Part shown: positions 15,708 to 23,010 of the stretch, piece by piece
How the letters are laid out: every line of letters begins with the position of its first letter
Position numbering within the stretch: the stretch's first letter is position 1
Program-made: the position numbers and the translations under genes
NCBI RefSeq assembly: GCF_001815935.1
Contig: NZ_KV823402.1
Coordinates: forward strand, 1 to 38,660
Origin: Corynebacterium sp. HMSC04H06
Lineage (GTDB): Bacteria > Actinomycetota > Actinomycetes > Mycobacteriales > Mycobacteriaceae
Direction of reading: 5' to 3'
DNA: 38,660 nucleotides
Notes under the pieces: generated by a model
Databases searched by the model: none
The model's input: the letters and a program-made list of their open reading frames with translations, nothing else
What the model was told of the DNA's origin: nothing

Positions 15708-17258
15708 CTAGCGCTGGTTGAACCAGCGCTTGGCGAACTCGCGCCCGCGCCGCTCCGAGGCCGAGGAGCCACCCAACCCGGCGGTGGCCTGGTCGGAATG
15801 GGCCGTGGCATCGTCAGCCGGCCAGTCCGTGTCCCGAGGGCTGCCCGGGAAAACGATCTCCATGCGCGTGCCGTGGTCGTCGGAGTCGCCGATGGTAATC
15901 GTGCCCTTGTGCCGCTCGACGACCTGACACACGATGGCCAGGCCCAGGCCGGAGCCGGGCATCTTGCGGGCCTCGGCAGAGCGGTAGAAACGCTGGAAGA
16001 CCTTCTCGCGCTCGGCCTCCGGGATACCCACGCCCGAGTCATCGATGCGCAGGCGCGCGGTCTGTTCGTCGAGGCGCTGCAGGCGCACGCGCACCGTGCC
16101 CGCGGCCGGCGACCACTTGGCGGCGTTGTCCAGCAGGTTGAGCACCGCGCGGCCTAGGGCGAAGGGGTCACCCACCAGCATCCAGGGCTCGAGCTGGACT
16201 TGGAACTCGACGTCGGGACGGCGCCGGCGGGCCCGCTTCAGCGAGGAGGCCACGACCTTGTCCAACGCGACCGGCTCCACCCCCTTGTCCATGGCGTCCT
16301 CGCGGGCCAAGTCGAATAGGTCCCCGATGAGCTCGGACAGCTCCGACATCTGCGCCAGCACATCGGCCTCCAGCTCGGCGCGGCCCTGCTCGCTGAGGCT
16401 GTCCGCGGTGTTGGACTTGTTGAGCATCATCAGCAGCTCGATGTTGGTGCGCATGGAAGTCAGCGGGGTCTTGAGCTCGTGCCCGGCGTCCGCGACGAAC
16501 CGTGACTGCTTGATGCGCGATTCCTGGAGCGCGTCCAGCATGCGGTTAAACGCCACGGCCAGCTGCGCCATGTCGTCGGTGCCCACGACCGAAATAGGTC
16601 GCAGCTCGCCGGTGCTGGCCACGTGGTCGATGGCCCGCTTAAACCGCTGAATGGGGTGCAAGCCGGTCTGGGAGACCCAGACGCCGCCGGCGATGGCCAG
16701 CAGGATGCCGATGGCGAAGACCGCGACCAGCACCGTGCCCACGATGTCGACGATACCCTCGGTATCGGCGCGGGAATCGGTCAGAACGACCCAGGAACCA
16801 TCGTTAGCGCGCAGGGAGACCATGTGCATGTCCCCCGCCCGCTCTGCGGAGACCGCATCCTCGGGCGGGGCCTGGTCGTCGCCGTAGGCGGGGCTGTCGC
16901 CCGCCGGGGAGACCGTGAGCTTAGCCTGCGGGTGCACGGCCTTAAAGTGCTCGAACTCGTTGCGCAGGTAGTCGGGATCGTCGTTGGACTGGGTGCGCAC
17001 GAGCATGGCCTGGGCGTGGGACTCCAGGGCCTCGTCGTCGGCGGCGCGCAGGCAGGCCGCCACTACCCCATAGGAACCGGCGCAAATGATGGCCGAGGTC
17101 ACCGCGACGATAAGACCGGTCAGGATTGCTAGTCGCCAGCGCAGGGAGGTACGAGAGACCCACGGGCGCGAGCTTCCCGTATAGACGGTCGGCTCGTCGG
17201 AGGATTTGTCGGGCAAAGCGGAAGCCTGCGCCCGAGACACCGGCTTCCAAGAACTCAC
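15708..17258 (-). CDS. mprB: Sensor histidine kinase MprB
   Basis: A 516-aa two-component sensor. Domain order: a cytoplasmic head, TM1 ([20 protein letters not shown]), an extracytoplasmic sensor region of about 115 residues, TM2 ([20 protein letters not shown]), a HAMP linker, the HisKA dimerisation helix with phospho-accepting His in [18 protein letters not shown], and the ATPase domain. The ATPase boxes are intact: N box [12 protein letters not shown]1 [12 protein letters not shown] box [10 protein letters not shown] and G2 GSGLGLAIV. The GTG start overlaps the mprA stop in GTGA (17258-17255), so kinase and regulator are translationally coupled. It corresponds by position and sequence layout to MprB of mycobacteria and, as I recall, CgtS2 of C. 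glutamicum. Confidence 0.9.
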   Translation of the reverse strand: MSSWKPVSRAQASALPDKSSDEPTVYTGSSRPWVSRTSLRWRLAILTGLIVAVTSAIICAGSYGVVAACLRAADDEALESHAQAMLVRTQSNDDPDYLRNEFEHFKAVHPQAKLTVSPAGDSPAYGDDQAPPEDAVSAERAGDMHMVSLRANDGSWVVLTDSRADTEGIVDIVGTVLVAVFAIGILLAIAGGVWVSQTGLHPIQRFKRAIDHVASTGELRPISVVGTDDMAQLAVAFNRMLDALQESRIKQSRFVADAGHELKTPLTSMRTNIELLMMLNKSNTADSLSEQGRAELEADVLAQMSELSELIGDLFDLAREDAMDKGVEPVALDKVVASSLKRARRRRPDVEFQVQLEPWMLVGDPFALGRAVLNLLDNAAKWSPAAGTVRVRLQRLDEQTARLRIDDSGVGIPEAEREKVFQRFYRSAEARKMPGSGLGLAIVCQVVERHKGTITIGDSDDHGTRMEIVFPGSPRDTDWPADDATAHSDQATAGLGGSSASERRGREFAKRWFNQR

Positions 17259-17953
17259 GGGGTGTTCTCTCGCAGCACGTAGCCGACGCCGCGGACGGTG
17301 TGGATTAGCCGCGGCTCGCCCTCGGCCTCAGTCTTTTTGCGCAGGTAGCCGATGTAGACCTCCAGCGCGTTGCCCGAGGTGGGGAAATCATAGCCCCAGA
17401 CGCTTTCGAGAATCATGTCGCGGGCGAGCACCTTGCGCGGGTTTTCCAGCAGCAGCTGCAGCAGCGCGAACTCGGTGCGGGTCAGCGAAATCATGCGCTT
17501 GCCGCGCCAGACCTCGCGCGTGTCCGCGTTGAGGTAGAGATCCTCGAAGGCGAGCTTCGACTCCTTCTCCGGCGTGGCCTGGATGGACTCGGCGGCCGCG
17601 CGCCGCGCCAGCGAGCGCACGCGGGCCAAAAGCTCCTCCAGCGCGAAGGGCTTGGGCAGGTAGTCGTCGGCGCCGGCGTCCAGCCCGGCCACCCGGTCGG
17701 CCACGCCGTCCCGGGCAGTCAGCATGAGGATGGGGCGCTCCCAACCTTCACTGCGAAGTAAACGGCACACTTCCAGGCCGTCCATGTTCGGCATCATCAC
17801 GTCGAGGATCATCAGATCCGGCGATTCCCGGTGCACCGTCTCGACCGCCTCAACGCCGTCCCCGGCCAAGATGACCTGGTAGCCGTTAAAGCTCAGCGAA
17901 CGGCGAAGCGATTCACGCACCGGCTGTTCGTCGTCCACTACGAGAATTTTCAT
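17255..17953 (-). CDS. mprA: Response regulator MprA (OmpR family)
   Basis: A 232-aa regulator: a receiver domain (about residues 1-115) with acidic pocket in VVDDE, phosphorylated Asp in [13 protein letters not shown], conserved Thr in MLTARD and Lys in LPKPF, joined to an OmpR/PhoB winged helix. The winged helix shows [36 protein letters not shown] and [20 protein letters not shown], ending in [11 protein letters not shown]. It would bind DNA under control of MprB and regulate pepD and other envelope genes. The start codon lies in an A/T-rich upstream region that contains direct and inverted repeats which may be its own binding sites. Confidence 0.92.
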   Translation of the reverse strand: MKILVVDDEQPVRESLRRSLSFNGYQVILAGDGVEAVETVHRESPDLMILDVMMPNMDGLEVCRLLRSEGWERPILMLTARDGVADRVAGLDAGADDYLPKPFALEELLARVRSLARRAAAESIQATPEKESKLAFEDLYLNADTREVWRGKRMISLTRTEFALLQLLLENPRKVLARDMILESVWGYDFPTSGNALEVYIGYLRKKTEAEGEPRLIHTVRGVGYVLRENTP

Positions 17954-18106
17954 ATCTCAATTATGCCCTAAGATGAGTCTTTCCAGGAACCCAGAAAATA
18001 AAAGTAGTTTTATTAAGGTTCAAAGCCCAATTAAGGATCGAACAGGGAAACACTCAGCTGCAAAAACAACGCAACACCCCCACAAAGCTGAGTGTAAGAT
18101 AATAAG
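17954..18106 (-). promoter_or_regulatory. mprA upstream region with direct and inverted repeats
   Basis: About 150 A/T-rich bases before mprA. ATTAAGG occurs twice in direct orientation (18012-18018 and 18030-18036, 18-base period). A 10-bp inverted repeat has arms at 18050-18059 and 18086-18095 (ACACTCAGCT / AGCTGAGTGT) with a 26-base A/C-rich loop. These could be an operator for MprA or another regulator; autoregulation is known for mycobacterial MprA, the rest is inference. Confidence 0.4.
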
Positions 18107-18148
18107 AAAAGCGCCCCGGCTACCCTTATTCGGGGTAACTCGAGGCGC
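18105..18148 (-). terminator. Terminator of the rpmE2-rpmF operon
   Basis: An imperfect hairpin with outer arms GCGCC (18111-18115) and GGCGC (18144-18148) and inner arms TACCC (18121-18125) and GGGTA (18133-18137). On the minus strand it is followed by TTTTCTT at 18110 downwards. It lies about 45 bases past the rpmF stop. Confidence 0.75.
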
Positions 18149-18194
18149 GAGGGGTCGGGTAACTACCGGCCCAGCCTTATCGTCCTAAAAACTC

Positions 18195-18368
18195 TTAGAA
18201 CTGCTCCACGTCGACCAGGCCGAGCTTAGCAGCCTTGACCAGGCGGCGCGGGATGCGCACGGTCTGGCCGTCGATGGTGACTTCCTGGAGGTCGACGTTG
18301 TCGGCCTTCCACTGGGAACGGCGCGAGCGGGTGTTCGCGCGGGACATCTTGAACTTAGGAGTTGCCAT
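18195..18368 (-). CDS. rpmF: 50S ribosomal protein L32
   Basis: A 57-aa large-subunit protein. It starts [20 protein letters not shown] and ends [20 protein letters not shown], the actinobacterial L32 pattern. No cysteine is present, so it is the zinc-free form, as in the mycobacterial homologue at the same locus. Start ATG at 18368 with AGGAGGGTAGAAGA upstream. It follows rpmE2 by 15 bases and is clearly co-transcribed with it. Confidence 0.95.
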   Translation of the reverse strand: MATPKFKMSRANTRSRRSQWKADNVDLQEVTIDGQTVRIPRRLVKAAKLGLVDVEQF

Positions 18369-18383
18369 TTTCTTCTACCCTCC

Positions 18384-18653
18384 TTACGCGTTCTTCTTCT
18401 TGCGGCGAGCCATGCCACCGAAGCGCTGGTTGAAGCGCTCGACACGGCCGGCGGTGTCCATCACGCGCTGAGCACCGGTCCAGAACGGGTGCGACTCGGC
18501 GGTAACGTCGACCACGATGAGCGGGTACTCGTTGCCGTCCTCCCACTCAACGGTGCGCTCGGAGGAGGCGGTGGACTTGGTCAGGAAGCGGGTACCGGTA
18601 CCGGCGTCCTGAAAGACCACCGGGTGGTAATCCGGGTGGATATCTTTCTTCAT
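18384..18653 (-). CDS. rpmE2: 50S ribosomal protein L31 type B
   Basis: An 89-aa large-subunit protein of the type B L31 form. It begins [20 protein letters not shown], contains [18 protein letters not shown] and ends in [17 protein letters not shown]. It has no cysteine, so it lacks the zinc-binding CXXC pairs of type A L31. In many bacteria such zinc-free paralogues are induced by zinc starvation through Zur, but I see no Zur-type palindrome upstream. A promoter is visible about 150 bases before the start, giving a long leader. The CCTGAGGGAATTCGC segment supplies GAGGG as ribosome-binding site. Confidence 0.95.
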   Translation of the reverse strand: MKKDIHPDYHPVVFQDAGTGTRFLTKSTASSERTVEWEDGNEYPLIVVDVTAESHPFWTGAQRVMDTAGRVERFNQRFGGMARRKKKNA

Positions 18654-18807
18654 GCGAATTCCCTCAGGGTTGAAACTTCGGGTCGGTTCCCCACTATCGC
18701 CGGTGCCTAAAAAGCAGGCCTAGGCGGCGGGGATCGTGCCCGAGTTGGGTTTTCTAACGGACAAACAGCTACCGGCGGAGCCAGCCCGCGCGATAGCAAC
18801 TCGAACT

Positions 18808-18836
18808 ATCATACAGCCGACCTGCCCTTTTCCCAA
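18808..18836 (-). promoter_or_regulatory. rpmE2-rpmF promoter
   Basis: On the minus strand TTGGGA (18836-18831) and TATGAT (18813-18808) are spaced by exactly 17 bases, a good housekeeping promoter. It implies a leader of roughly 145-150 bases before rpmE2. The leader holds a hairpin with arms CGCCG / CGGCG and GCCT / AGGC at about 18699-18734, which could take part in ribosomal-protein autoregulation. Confidence 0.6.
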
Positions 18837-18839
18837 ATC

Positions 18840-19298
18840 TCAGCCGACGTCAAACAACAGGCCACACAGCAACCACAATCACCCCGCCCACCACCGCCGT
18901 ACAGCAGGCTTGTGCAGCTGGCTCATGCAGCAAGACTCCCCGGGCGACAGAAGCTGCTAGGAGCCGCGCGGCGAAAGGTACGCAGAAGCGTCGACAGAAA
19001 GGATCTCGATGAAGAGATGTGAAGGTATAGAGGTATAGCGGGAGCGCCTAAGCCCTGAGCACGCCGCGAACGGGAGCCCGAGGAAGGCTCGCACGAGGCG
19101 ATTAGGAAATTCGGGCGTTAGGAGGTAAGGTTTTCCCTTGCTGTTGTCACAATGTACGTTTACGCCCCGTCTACTGCAATGAAACGGCGTGATTTTTTAA
19201 TCGCTCATCCTCACATTCCGAGCGGAGCAAGCCTTTGAGGCGCTCGATCACGTGGTTTTAATTAGCCAAGATGTGGGCGGCTAGGAGAAAGAAGACCC
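18840..19298 (+). other. Hairpin-rich non-coding region upstream of rpmB
   Basis: No convincing gene occurs in this stretch, and its composition (purine-rich, less GC-rich) differs from the genes around it. Several hairpins can be drawn on the plus strand. One stem has GGCTC (18920-18924) and GCAGC (18927-18931) pairing with GCTGC (18953-18957) and GAGCC (18961-18965). Further on are ATCTC/GAGAT near 19003-19018, and GAGCC/GGCTC near 19074-19090 enclosed by CGCCT/AGGCG (about 19045-19100). GGTATAG is repeated directly at about 19024 and 19032. AGGAGG occurs at about 19120 without a sensible ORF after it. It may be a long rpmB leader or a separate small RNA. I cannot match it to a known RNA family. 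Confidence 0.35.
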
Positions 19299-19535
19299 AT
19301 GTCGGCTATTTGCCAGGTAACGGGCCGCAAGCCGCAATTCGGCAAGCAGGTCTCGCACTCGCACCGCCGCACCTCGCGCCGTTGGAACCCCAACGTGCAG
19401 CGTCGTCGGTACTACCTGCCCTCTGAGGGCCGTACCATCACCCTGAATGTCTCTACCAAGGGCATGAAGATCATCGACCGCGACGGCATCGAGTCCGTCG
19501 TCGCCAAGATCCGAGCACGTGGGGAGAAGATCTAA
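19299..19535 (+). CDS. rpmB: 50S ribosomal protein L28
   Basis: A 78-aa large-subunit protein, recognised by [40 protein letters not shown] and the C-terminal [20 protein letters not shown]. Zinc-binding L28 has CXXC pairs; only one cysteine (C5) is left here, so it is the zinc-independent form. TAGGAG about 12 bases before the ATG serves as ribosome-binding site. It is the first of four ribosomal genes on the plus strand: rpmG follows after 2 bases. Confidence 0.95.
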   Translation: MSAICQVTGRKPQFGKQVSHSHRRTSRRWNPNVQRRRYYLPSEGRTITLNVSTKGMKIIDRDGIESVVAKIRARGEKI

Positions 19536-19537
19536 AG

Positions 19538-19702
19538 ATGGCACGTAACGATATTCGCCCGATCATCAAGCTGAAGTCCACCGCGGGCACTGGTTACACC
19601 TACGTGACCCGTAAGAACAAGCGCAACAACCCGGATCGCATCACTCTGAAGAAGTTCGATCCGATCGCCCGCAAGCACGTCGAATTCCGCGAGGAGCGAT
19701 AA
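19538..19702 (+). CDS. rpmG: 50S ribosomal protein L33
   Basis: A 54-aa protein starting [20 protein letters not shown] and ending [10 protein letters not shown]. The segment [20 protein letters not shown] is the L33 core. It has no cysteines, so it is the zinc-free type. GGGGAGAAGA at the end of rpmB is the ribosome-binding site, and rpsN starts 3 bases after its stop codon, which suggests coupled translation. Confidence 0.95.
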   Translation: MARNDIRPIIKLKSTAGTGYTYVTRKNKRNNPDRITLKKFDPIARKHVEFREER

Positions 19703-19705
19703 TCA

Positions 19706-20011
19706 ATGGCTAAGAAGTCCAAGATCGCTAAGAACGAGCAGCGCAAGGAAATCGTCGCCCGCTACGCGGAGCGTCGCGCTGAGCTCAAGGCAATCATCAA
19801 GAACCCGAACACCTCGGACGAGGACCGTTTGGAGGCACAGTTCGAGCTGAACCGTCAGCCGCGCGACGCTTCCAAGTCCCGCATCCGTAACCGCGACGCC
19901 CACGATGGTCGTCCGCGCGGTTACCTCCGCAAGTTCGGCCTGTCCCGTGTCCGCATGCGCGGGATGGCTCACCGCGGTGAGCTGCCGGGCGTTCGTAAGT
20001 CCAGCTGGTAA
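19706..20011 (+). CDS. rpsN: 30S ribosomal protein S14
   Basis: A 101-aa S14 of the long, zinc-free type: [20 protein letters not shown], an insertion typical of the long form, then [20 protein letters not shown] and the conserved C-terminus [20 protein letters not shown]. The short type has 61 residues and a CXXC pair; this one has no cysteine. The ribosome-binding site GAGGAGCGATAATCA overlaps the end of rpmG. Third gene of the operon. Confidence 0.96.
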   Translation: MAKKSKIAKNEQRKEIVARYAERRAELKAIIKNPNTSDEDRLEAQFELNRQPRDASKSRIRNRDAHDGRPRGYLRKFGLSRVRMRGMAHRGELPGVRKSSW

Positions 20012-20026
20012 AGGGGAATTGCAACA

Positions 20027-20275
20027 ATGAAGCGCAATAACCACAAGAAGTTCCGGATGGAGCAGACCCGCCGTCCGAAGAAGAACCCGTTGAAGGCAGA
20101 GGGCATCGAGAAGGTGGATTACAAGGACACCAAGACCCTCCGTCTGTTCATCTCTGACCGCCATAAGATTCGTTCGCGTCGGGTCACCGGTCTGACCCCG
20201 CAGCAGCAGCGTCAGGTTGCTACCGCGGTCAAGAACGCTCGCGAAATGGCTCTCCTGCCGTTCACCACCCGCTAA
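20027..20275 (+). CDS. rpsR: 30S ribosomal protein S18
   Basis: An 82-aa small-subunit protein: [60 protein letters not shown] and [12 protein letters not shown]. The family core (L-x-x-F-[IV]-[ST]-[DE]-x-x-K-I-x-x-R) is intact. No cysteine is present, the form seen in the zinc-independent clusters of actinobacteria. AAGGGG lies 8-10 bases before the ATG. Last gene of the operon. Confidence 0.95.
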   Translation: MKRNNHKKFRMEQTRRPKKNPLKAEGIEKVDYKDTKTLRLFISDRHKIRSRRVTGLTPQQQRQVATAVKNAREMALLPFTTR

Positions 20276-20349
20276 ACAATTAAGTAGCAGGGTTTCAACA
20301 GCGCACTTTTGCCGCTGGCAAGTGTGACACGGTAAAAGGATCTTAAACT

Positions 20350-20404
20350 AAACGCCGTCGCCGGCGCCCCGCCCTTCACGGGCAGGGTCGCCGCGGCGGC
20401 GTTT
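20350..20404 (+). terminator. Terminator of the rpmB-rpsR operon
   Basis: Arms 20350-20357 and 20397-20404 (AAACGCCG / CGGCGTTT) close a GC-rich hairpin with an inner stem GCCC/GGGC near 20371-20383. It lies about 75 bases after the rpsR stop codon. The T-run is short (GTTT), so termination may be imperfect. Confidence 0.6.
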
Positions 20405-20490
20405 GGCGTATCCGGAGCACAACCCCGCCCCACCACCCGTTAGACTGTAGACAGATTTCATCCACCCCGCATAAGAAAGGCGCGTTGCTT

Positions 20491-21264
20491 ATGGCCTTGC
20501 ATCCGTCACTAGTCGAACTCGCCGAGGAGGCGGGGCGCTGCGAGTCCCTGCCCGCCGCGCGCGGCATCCTGTCGGAGTCCCACGAGCTGGCCCGCAACGC
20601 CCTGCACCACCGGGCGGACGCGCAAGAGCTGGCCGCGTGGTACTCCCGTGTGGTCCACGGCGTGGTCTACTCCCCCGCGATCGACTCCCCGGTCCGCCTG
20701 ACCGGCCCCATCGCCCGCGGCGACGGCCTGCCGGGCCTGCCCGTGGACTACCTGGGCCCGGCTAACGCGGACTTGGACGACCTGTTGTCCTCGGTCGATA
20801 TCGAGCCGCGTGCCGTAGAGGACGCGCTGATCTACCGAGCGGATGCGGGCCTGACGTTGCCTGAGGAGGCATCGGCAGCGCTGCTGCGCCAGGCGCTGGG
20901 CACGCAGCCGCCGGCGCTGCAGTTGGTCAACGGCCTGCCGGACCCGGATGCGGCCGTGGACATCCATAGCTTCCTGCTGGTGCCCCTCGCGTCCGTGGCC
21001 CGTTGGGCGGCCCCGGCGCCGCGGCCGACGGCGGACCGGCTGGCCATCGGTACGGAGAAGCAGCTGCTGATCCCCGCCGAGGGCGAGGCCCTGACGCTGG
21101 CCTGGCGCACGGGCCTGGAGCTCTACCTACGGGCCTGGCTCAACCACGCGGGCACCCGTAGGCAGCGCTTGGCGGACCTGCCGCCGTTGGACCGCACGGC
21201 CTACGGCTCGGCGTGCCGGACGGTGTCGGCAACATTACAGGGTATTGCCGCCCGCGCGTCCTAG
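20491..21264 (+). CDS. Degenerate nucleotidyltransferase-like protein next to amtR
   Basis: A 257-aa cytoplasmic protein. Residues about 60-90 (SPVRLTGPIARGDGLPGLPV then DYLG) look like the GS-x-GR-x-E-x-x-P-x-S-D-x-D active-site block of DUF294/GlnD-type nucleotidyltransferases, but most catalytic positions are changed. The C-terminal half (LALAWRTG-like helices, LYLRAWLNHAGTRRQRLADL, LDRTAYGSACRTVSATLQGI) resembles the helical substrate-binding part of that family. I regard it as a probably inactive relative, perhaps a regulatory protein; the assignment is tentative. Start: ATG 20491, with AGAAAGG 11 bases upstream; the TTG at 20485 is closer to that site and may be the true start. It stands 87 bases before amtR. 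Confidence 0.5.
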   Translation: MALHPSLVELAEEAGRCESLPAARGILSESHELARNALHHRADAQELAAWYSRVVHGVVYSPAIDSPVRLTGPIARGDGLPGLPVDYLGPANADLDDLLSSVDIEPRAVEDALIYRADAGLTLPEEASAALLRQALGTQPPALQLVNGLPDPDAAVDIHSFLLVPLASVARWAAPAPRPTADRLAIGTEKQLLIPAEGEALTLAWRTGLELYLRAWLNHAGTRRQRLADLPPLDRTAYGSACRTVSATLQGIAARAS

Positions 21265-21351
21265 CGCGATAGCCTTTAAGATATAAGGTTGATATGTTCT
21301 TCGGTTCGTTGATTTCCGACTCTCAGGCGAAAGGGAAGGTGTTTTAGGTCT

Positions 21352-22077
21352 ATGGCTGGTGCAGTTGGCAGGCCGCGGAAGAATTCTCCGCGACGTCGGG
21401 GTAGCACCGCGCGCGAAGAGATCCTGGACGCCTCCTCCGAGCTGTTTACCACCCAGGGCTTCGCCACGACCTCGACCCACCAGATCGCCGAAGCCGTCGG
21501 TATCCGGCAGGCCTCGCTCTACTACCATTTCCCGTCGAAGACCGAGATCTTTCTGACCCTGCTGAACTCGACCATCGAGCCTTCCCTCGACCTGGCCGAT
21601 GATCTCGCTCAGCTGGAGACCACTCCGGAGCTGCGCCTGTGGGCGCTGGTGGCCGCGGAGTCACGCCTGCTTTTGACCAGCGGCTGGAACGTCGGCCGGC
21701 TCTACCAGCTGCCGGTGGCGAACTCGGAGGAATTCGCCGAGTATCACCAGTCCCGCGCGCGGCTAGAGCACCATTTCCAGACCTTCGCCGCGGCGTTGGT
21801 CGGCGAGCAGGACCTGCGCATCACCTTGCCGTTCCACATCGCGCTGTCGGTTATTGAGATGCGCGGCAACGACGGCACTCCCCCGTTCGCTGCCTCCGAT
21901 CAGACCGTGCCGGAGACCGCCGTCATGCTTGCCGATGCTTCCTTGGCCGTCCTCGGCGCCGAACTTCCCGATGACCGGGTCGCAGCCACCCTGAAGCTGC
22001 TCGAGTCCCGCTCGGACTCCATCTCCGCGGCCGCCGCCGCTGCGGCCGACCGGCGGAAGAAGAAAAAGAAGCGCTAG
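21352..22077 (+). CDS. amtR: Nitrogen-control repressor AmtR (TetR family)
   Basis: A 241-aa TetR-type repressor. The N-terminus MAGAVGRPR and the helix-turn-helix segment ILDASSELFTTQGFATTSTH, QIAEAVGIRQASLYYHFPSK, TEIFLTLL agree closely with C. glutamicum AmtR as I know it. The ligand domain keeps LWALVAAESRLLLTSGWNVG, RLYQLPVANSEEFAEYH and TAVMLADASLAVLGAELP. AmtR represses ammonium uptake and assimilation genes and is released by adenylylated GlnK, a PII protein, rather than by a small ligand. The C-terminus carries a run of Ala and a KKKKKR tail. GGGAAGG lies 13 bases before the ATG. The stop codon overlaps that of the convergent downstream gene within a single CTAG (22074-22077). Confidence 0.94.
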   Translation: MAGAVGRPRKNSPRRRGSTAREEILDASSELFTTQGFATTSTHQIAEAVGIRQASLYYHFPSKTEIFLTLLNSTIEPSLDLADDLAQLETTPELRLWALVAAESRLLLTSGWNVGRLYQLPVANSEEFAEYHQSRARLEHHFQTFAAALVGEQDLRITLPFHIALSVIEMRGNDGTPPFAASDQTVPETAVMLADASLAVLGAELPDDRVAATLKLLESRSDSISAAAAAAADRRKKKKKR

Positions 22078-22928
22078 TCCCGCGGCCCCTCGACCACTTC
22101 GCGGGTCTGGATCTCGCCCTTGCACCAGCGCCCCACGGCCCCGCTAAACAGCAGGGCACCGACGGCGATATGGGCGACAAACGGCAGCGTGAACATGACC
22201 CAGTCCGCGGCTCCGAAGCCGACCATCACGAAAAGCTCCACCACCGCAAAGCCGAGGGTTTCCACCCCCAGCAGTACGTTCTGGCCGCCGCGGGCGGGAT
22301 ACAGCACGTCGTGGAGCACGCGCCCGGCCCAGAGGATGTTCACCAGGACGAAGACGGCCAGCACCAGCAGGTAGAGGCTGTTGAAGGACGTGTCCAGCAG
22401 CGTCGCGAACTCGTCGAAGACCCCGCCGTGGCTATAGACGGTGCTGCCGGCGCTGTCGACGGCGAAGATGACTGCCATGCACACGAAGCCAACCAGCAGC
22501 ACCGCCGGCATGACGGCCGCAATGGCCAGCACGGTCTTGACCACTCCCGGAGCCGCACGGAAGCGAGCCAGCGGCGCCCCGGTGGGCTCAACCTCGGCGA
22601 CCCGGCGGGTTACGATGGACAGGGTCTGATACCGCGGCTTCTCCTCCGGGGCATCCAGGAATTGACCGCGCTCGGCCAGGTGGATGAGGTCCCTGATGTT
22701 CATCGGGCGGGCCGCGCTATCGGTGAGCCGGGCGTCGTACTGGGCGCGCCGGCGCTCCTCGCCCAGGATCGCCCGGGCAGTGGCAGTCTCGTGAAAGCGC
22801 GGATCGGACATCCCGGCGCCTTGCTCCTCGAGAGCCTGCAGCGCGGCGCTGAGCTCGGCATTAAGCTGGTCCGAGGACGCGCCCGGGTTAAGTCCCAGGC
22901 TCTCGTAGAGGTTATAGTGCTGCGTCAT
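22074..22928 (-). CDS. Membrane protein with J-like N-terminal domain
   Basis: A 284-aa protein. The first 70 residues read like a diverged J domain: YNLYESLGLNPGASSDQLNA at the start and ARAILGEERRRAQYDARLTD at the end. The HPD tripeptide that stimulates DnaK is missing. After a linker come four to six hydrophobic segments (VVKTVLAIAAVMPAVLLVGF, LYLLVLAVFVLVNILWAG, LGFAVVELFVMVGFGAADWV, LPFVAHIAVGALLFSG) and a short acidic tail. No function can be assigned; DnaK recruitment is unlikely without HPD. AAGGAGG lies 10 bases before the ATG and a -10-like TAATCT is at 22973-22968. Its stop overlaps the amtR stop. Confidence 0.65.
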   Translation of the reverse strand: MTQHYNLYESLGLNPGASSDQLNAELSAALQALEEQGAGMSDPRFHETATARAILGEERRRAQYDARLTDSAARPMNIRDLIHLAERGQFLDAPEEKPRYQTLSIVTRRVAEVEPTGAPLARFRAAPGVVKTVLAIAAVMPAVLLVGFVCMAVIFAVDSAGSTVYSHGGVFDEFATLLDTSFNSLYLLVLAVFVLVNILWAGRVLHDVLYPARGGQNVLLGVETLGFAVVELFVMVGFGAADWVMFTLPFVAHIAVGALLFSGAVGRWCKGEIQTREVVEGPRD

Positions 22929-23010
22929 GCCGTGTGGGCCTCCTTAAAGCTCGTCTTTCCTCCCTACAGATTAGGACTTAAGCCTTATACGTCCTGCACC
23001 CGGGAGGAGT

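Noticed and set aside
19152..19238. 28-residue ORF starting with ATG before rpmB
   Set aside because: AGGAGG is 24 bases upstream, too far to serve it; the peptide is not recognisable.
18654..19298. Zur operator for the zinc-free ribosomal proteins
   Set aside because: No palindrome like TGAAAAT-N-ATTTTCA was seen in the gap on either strand.
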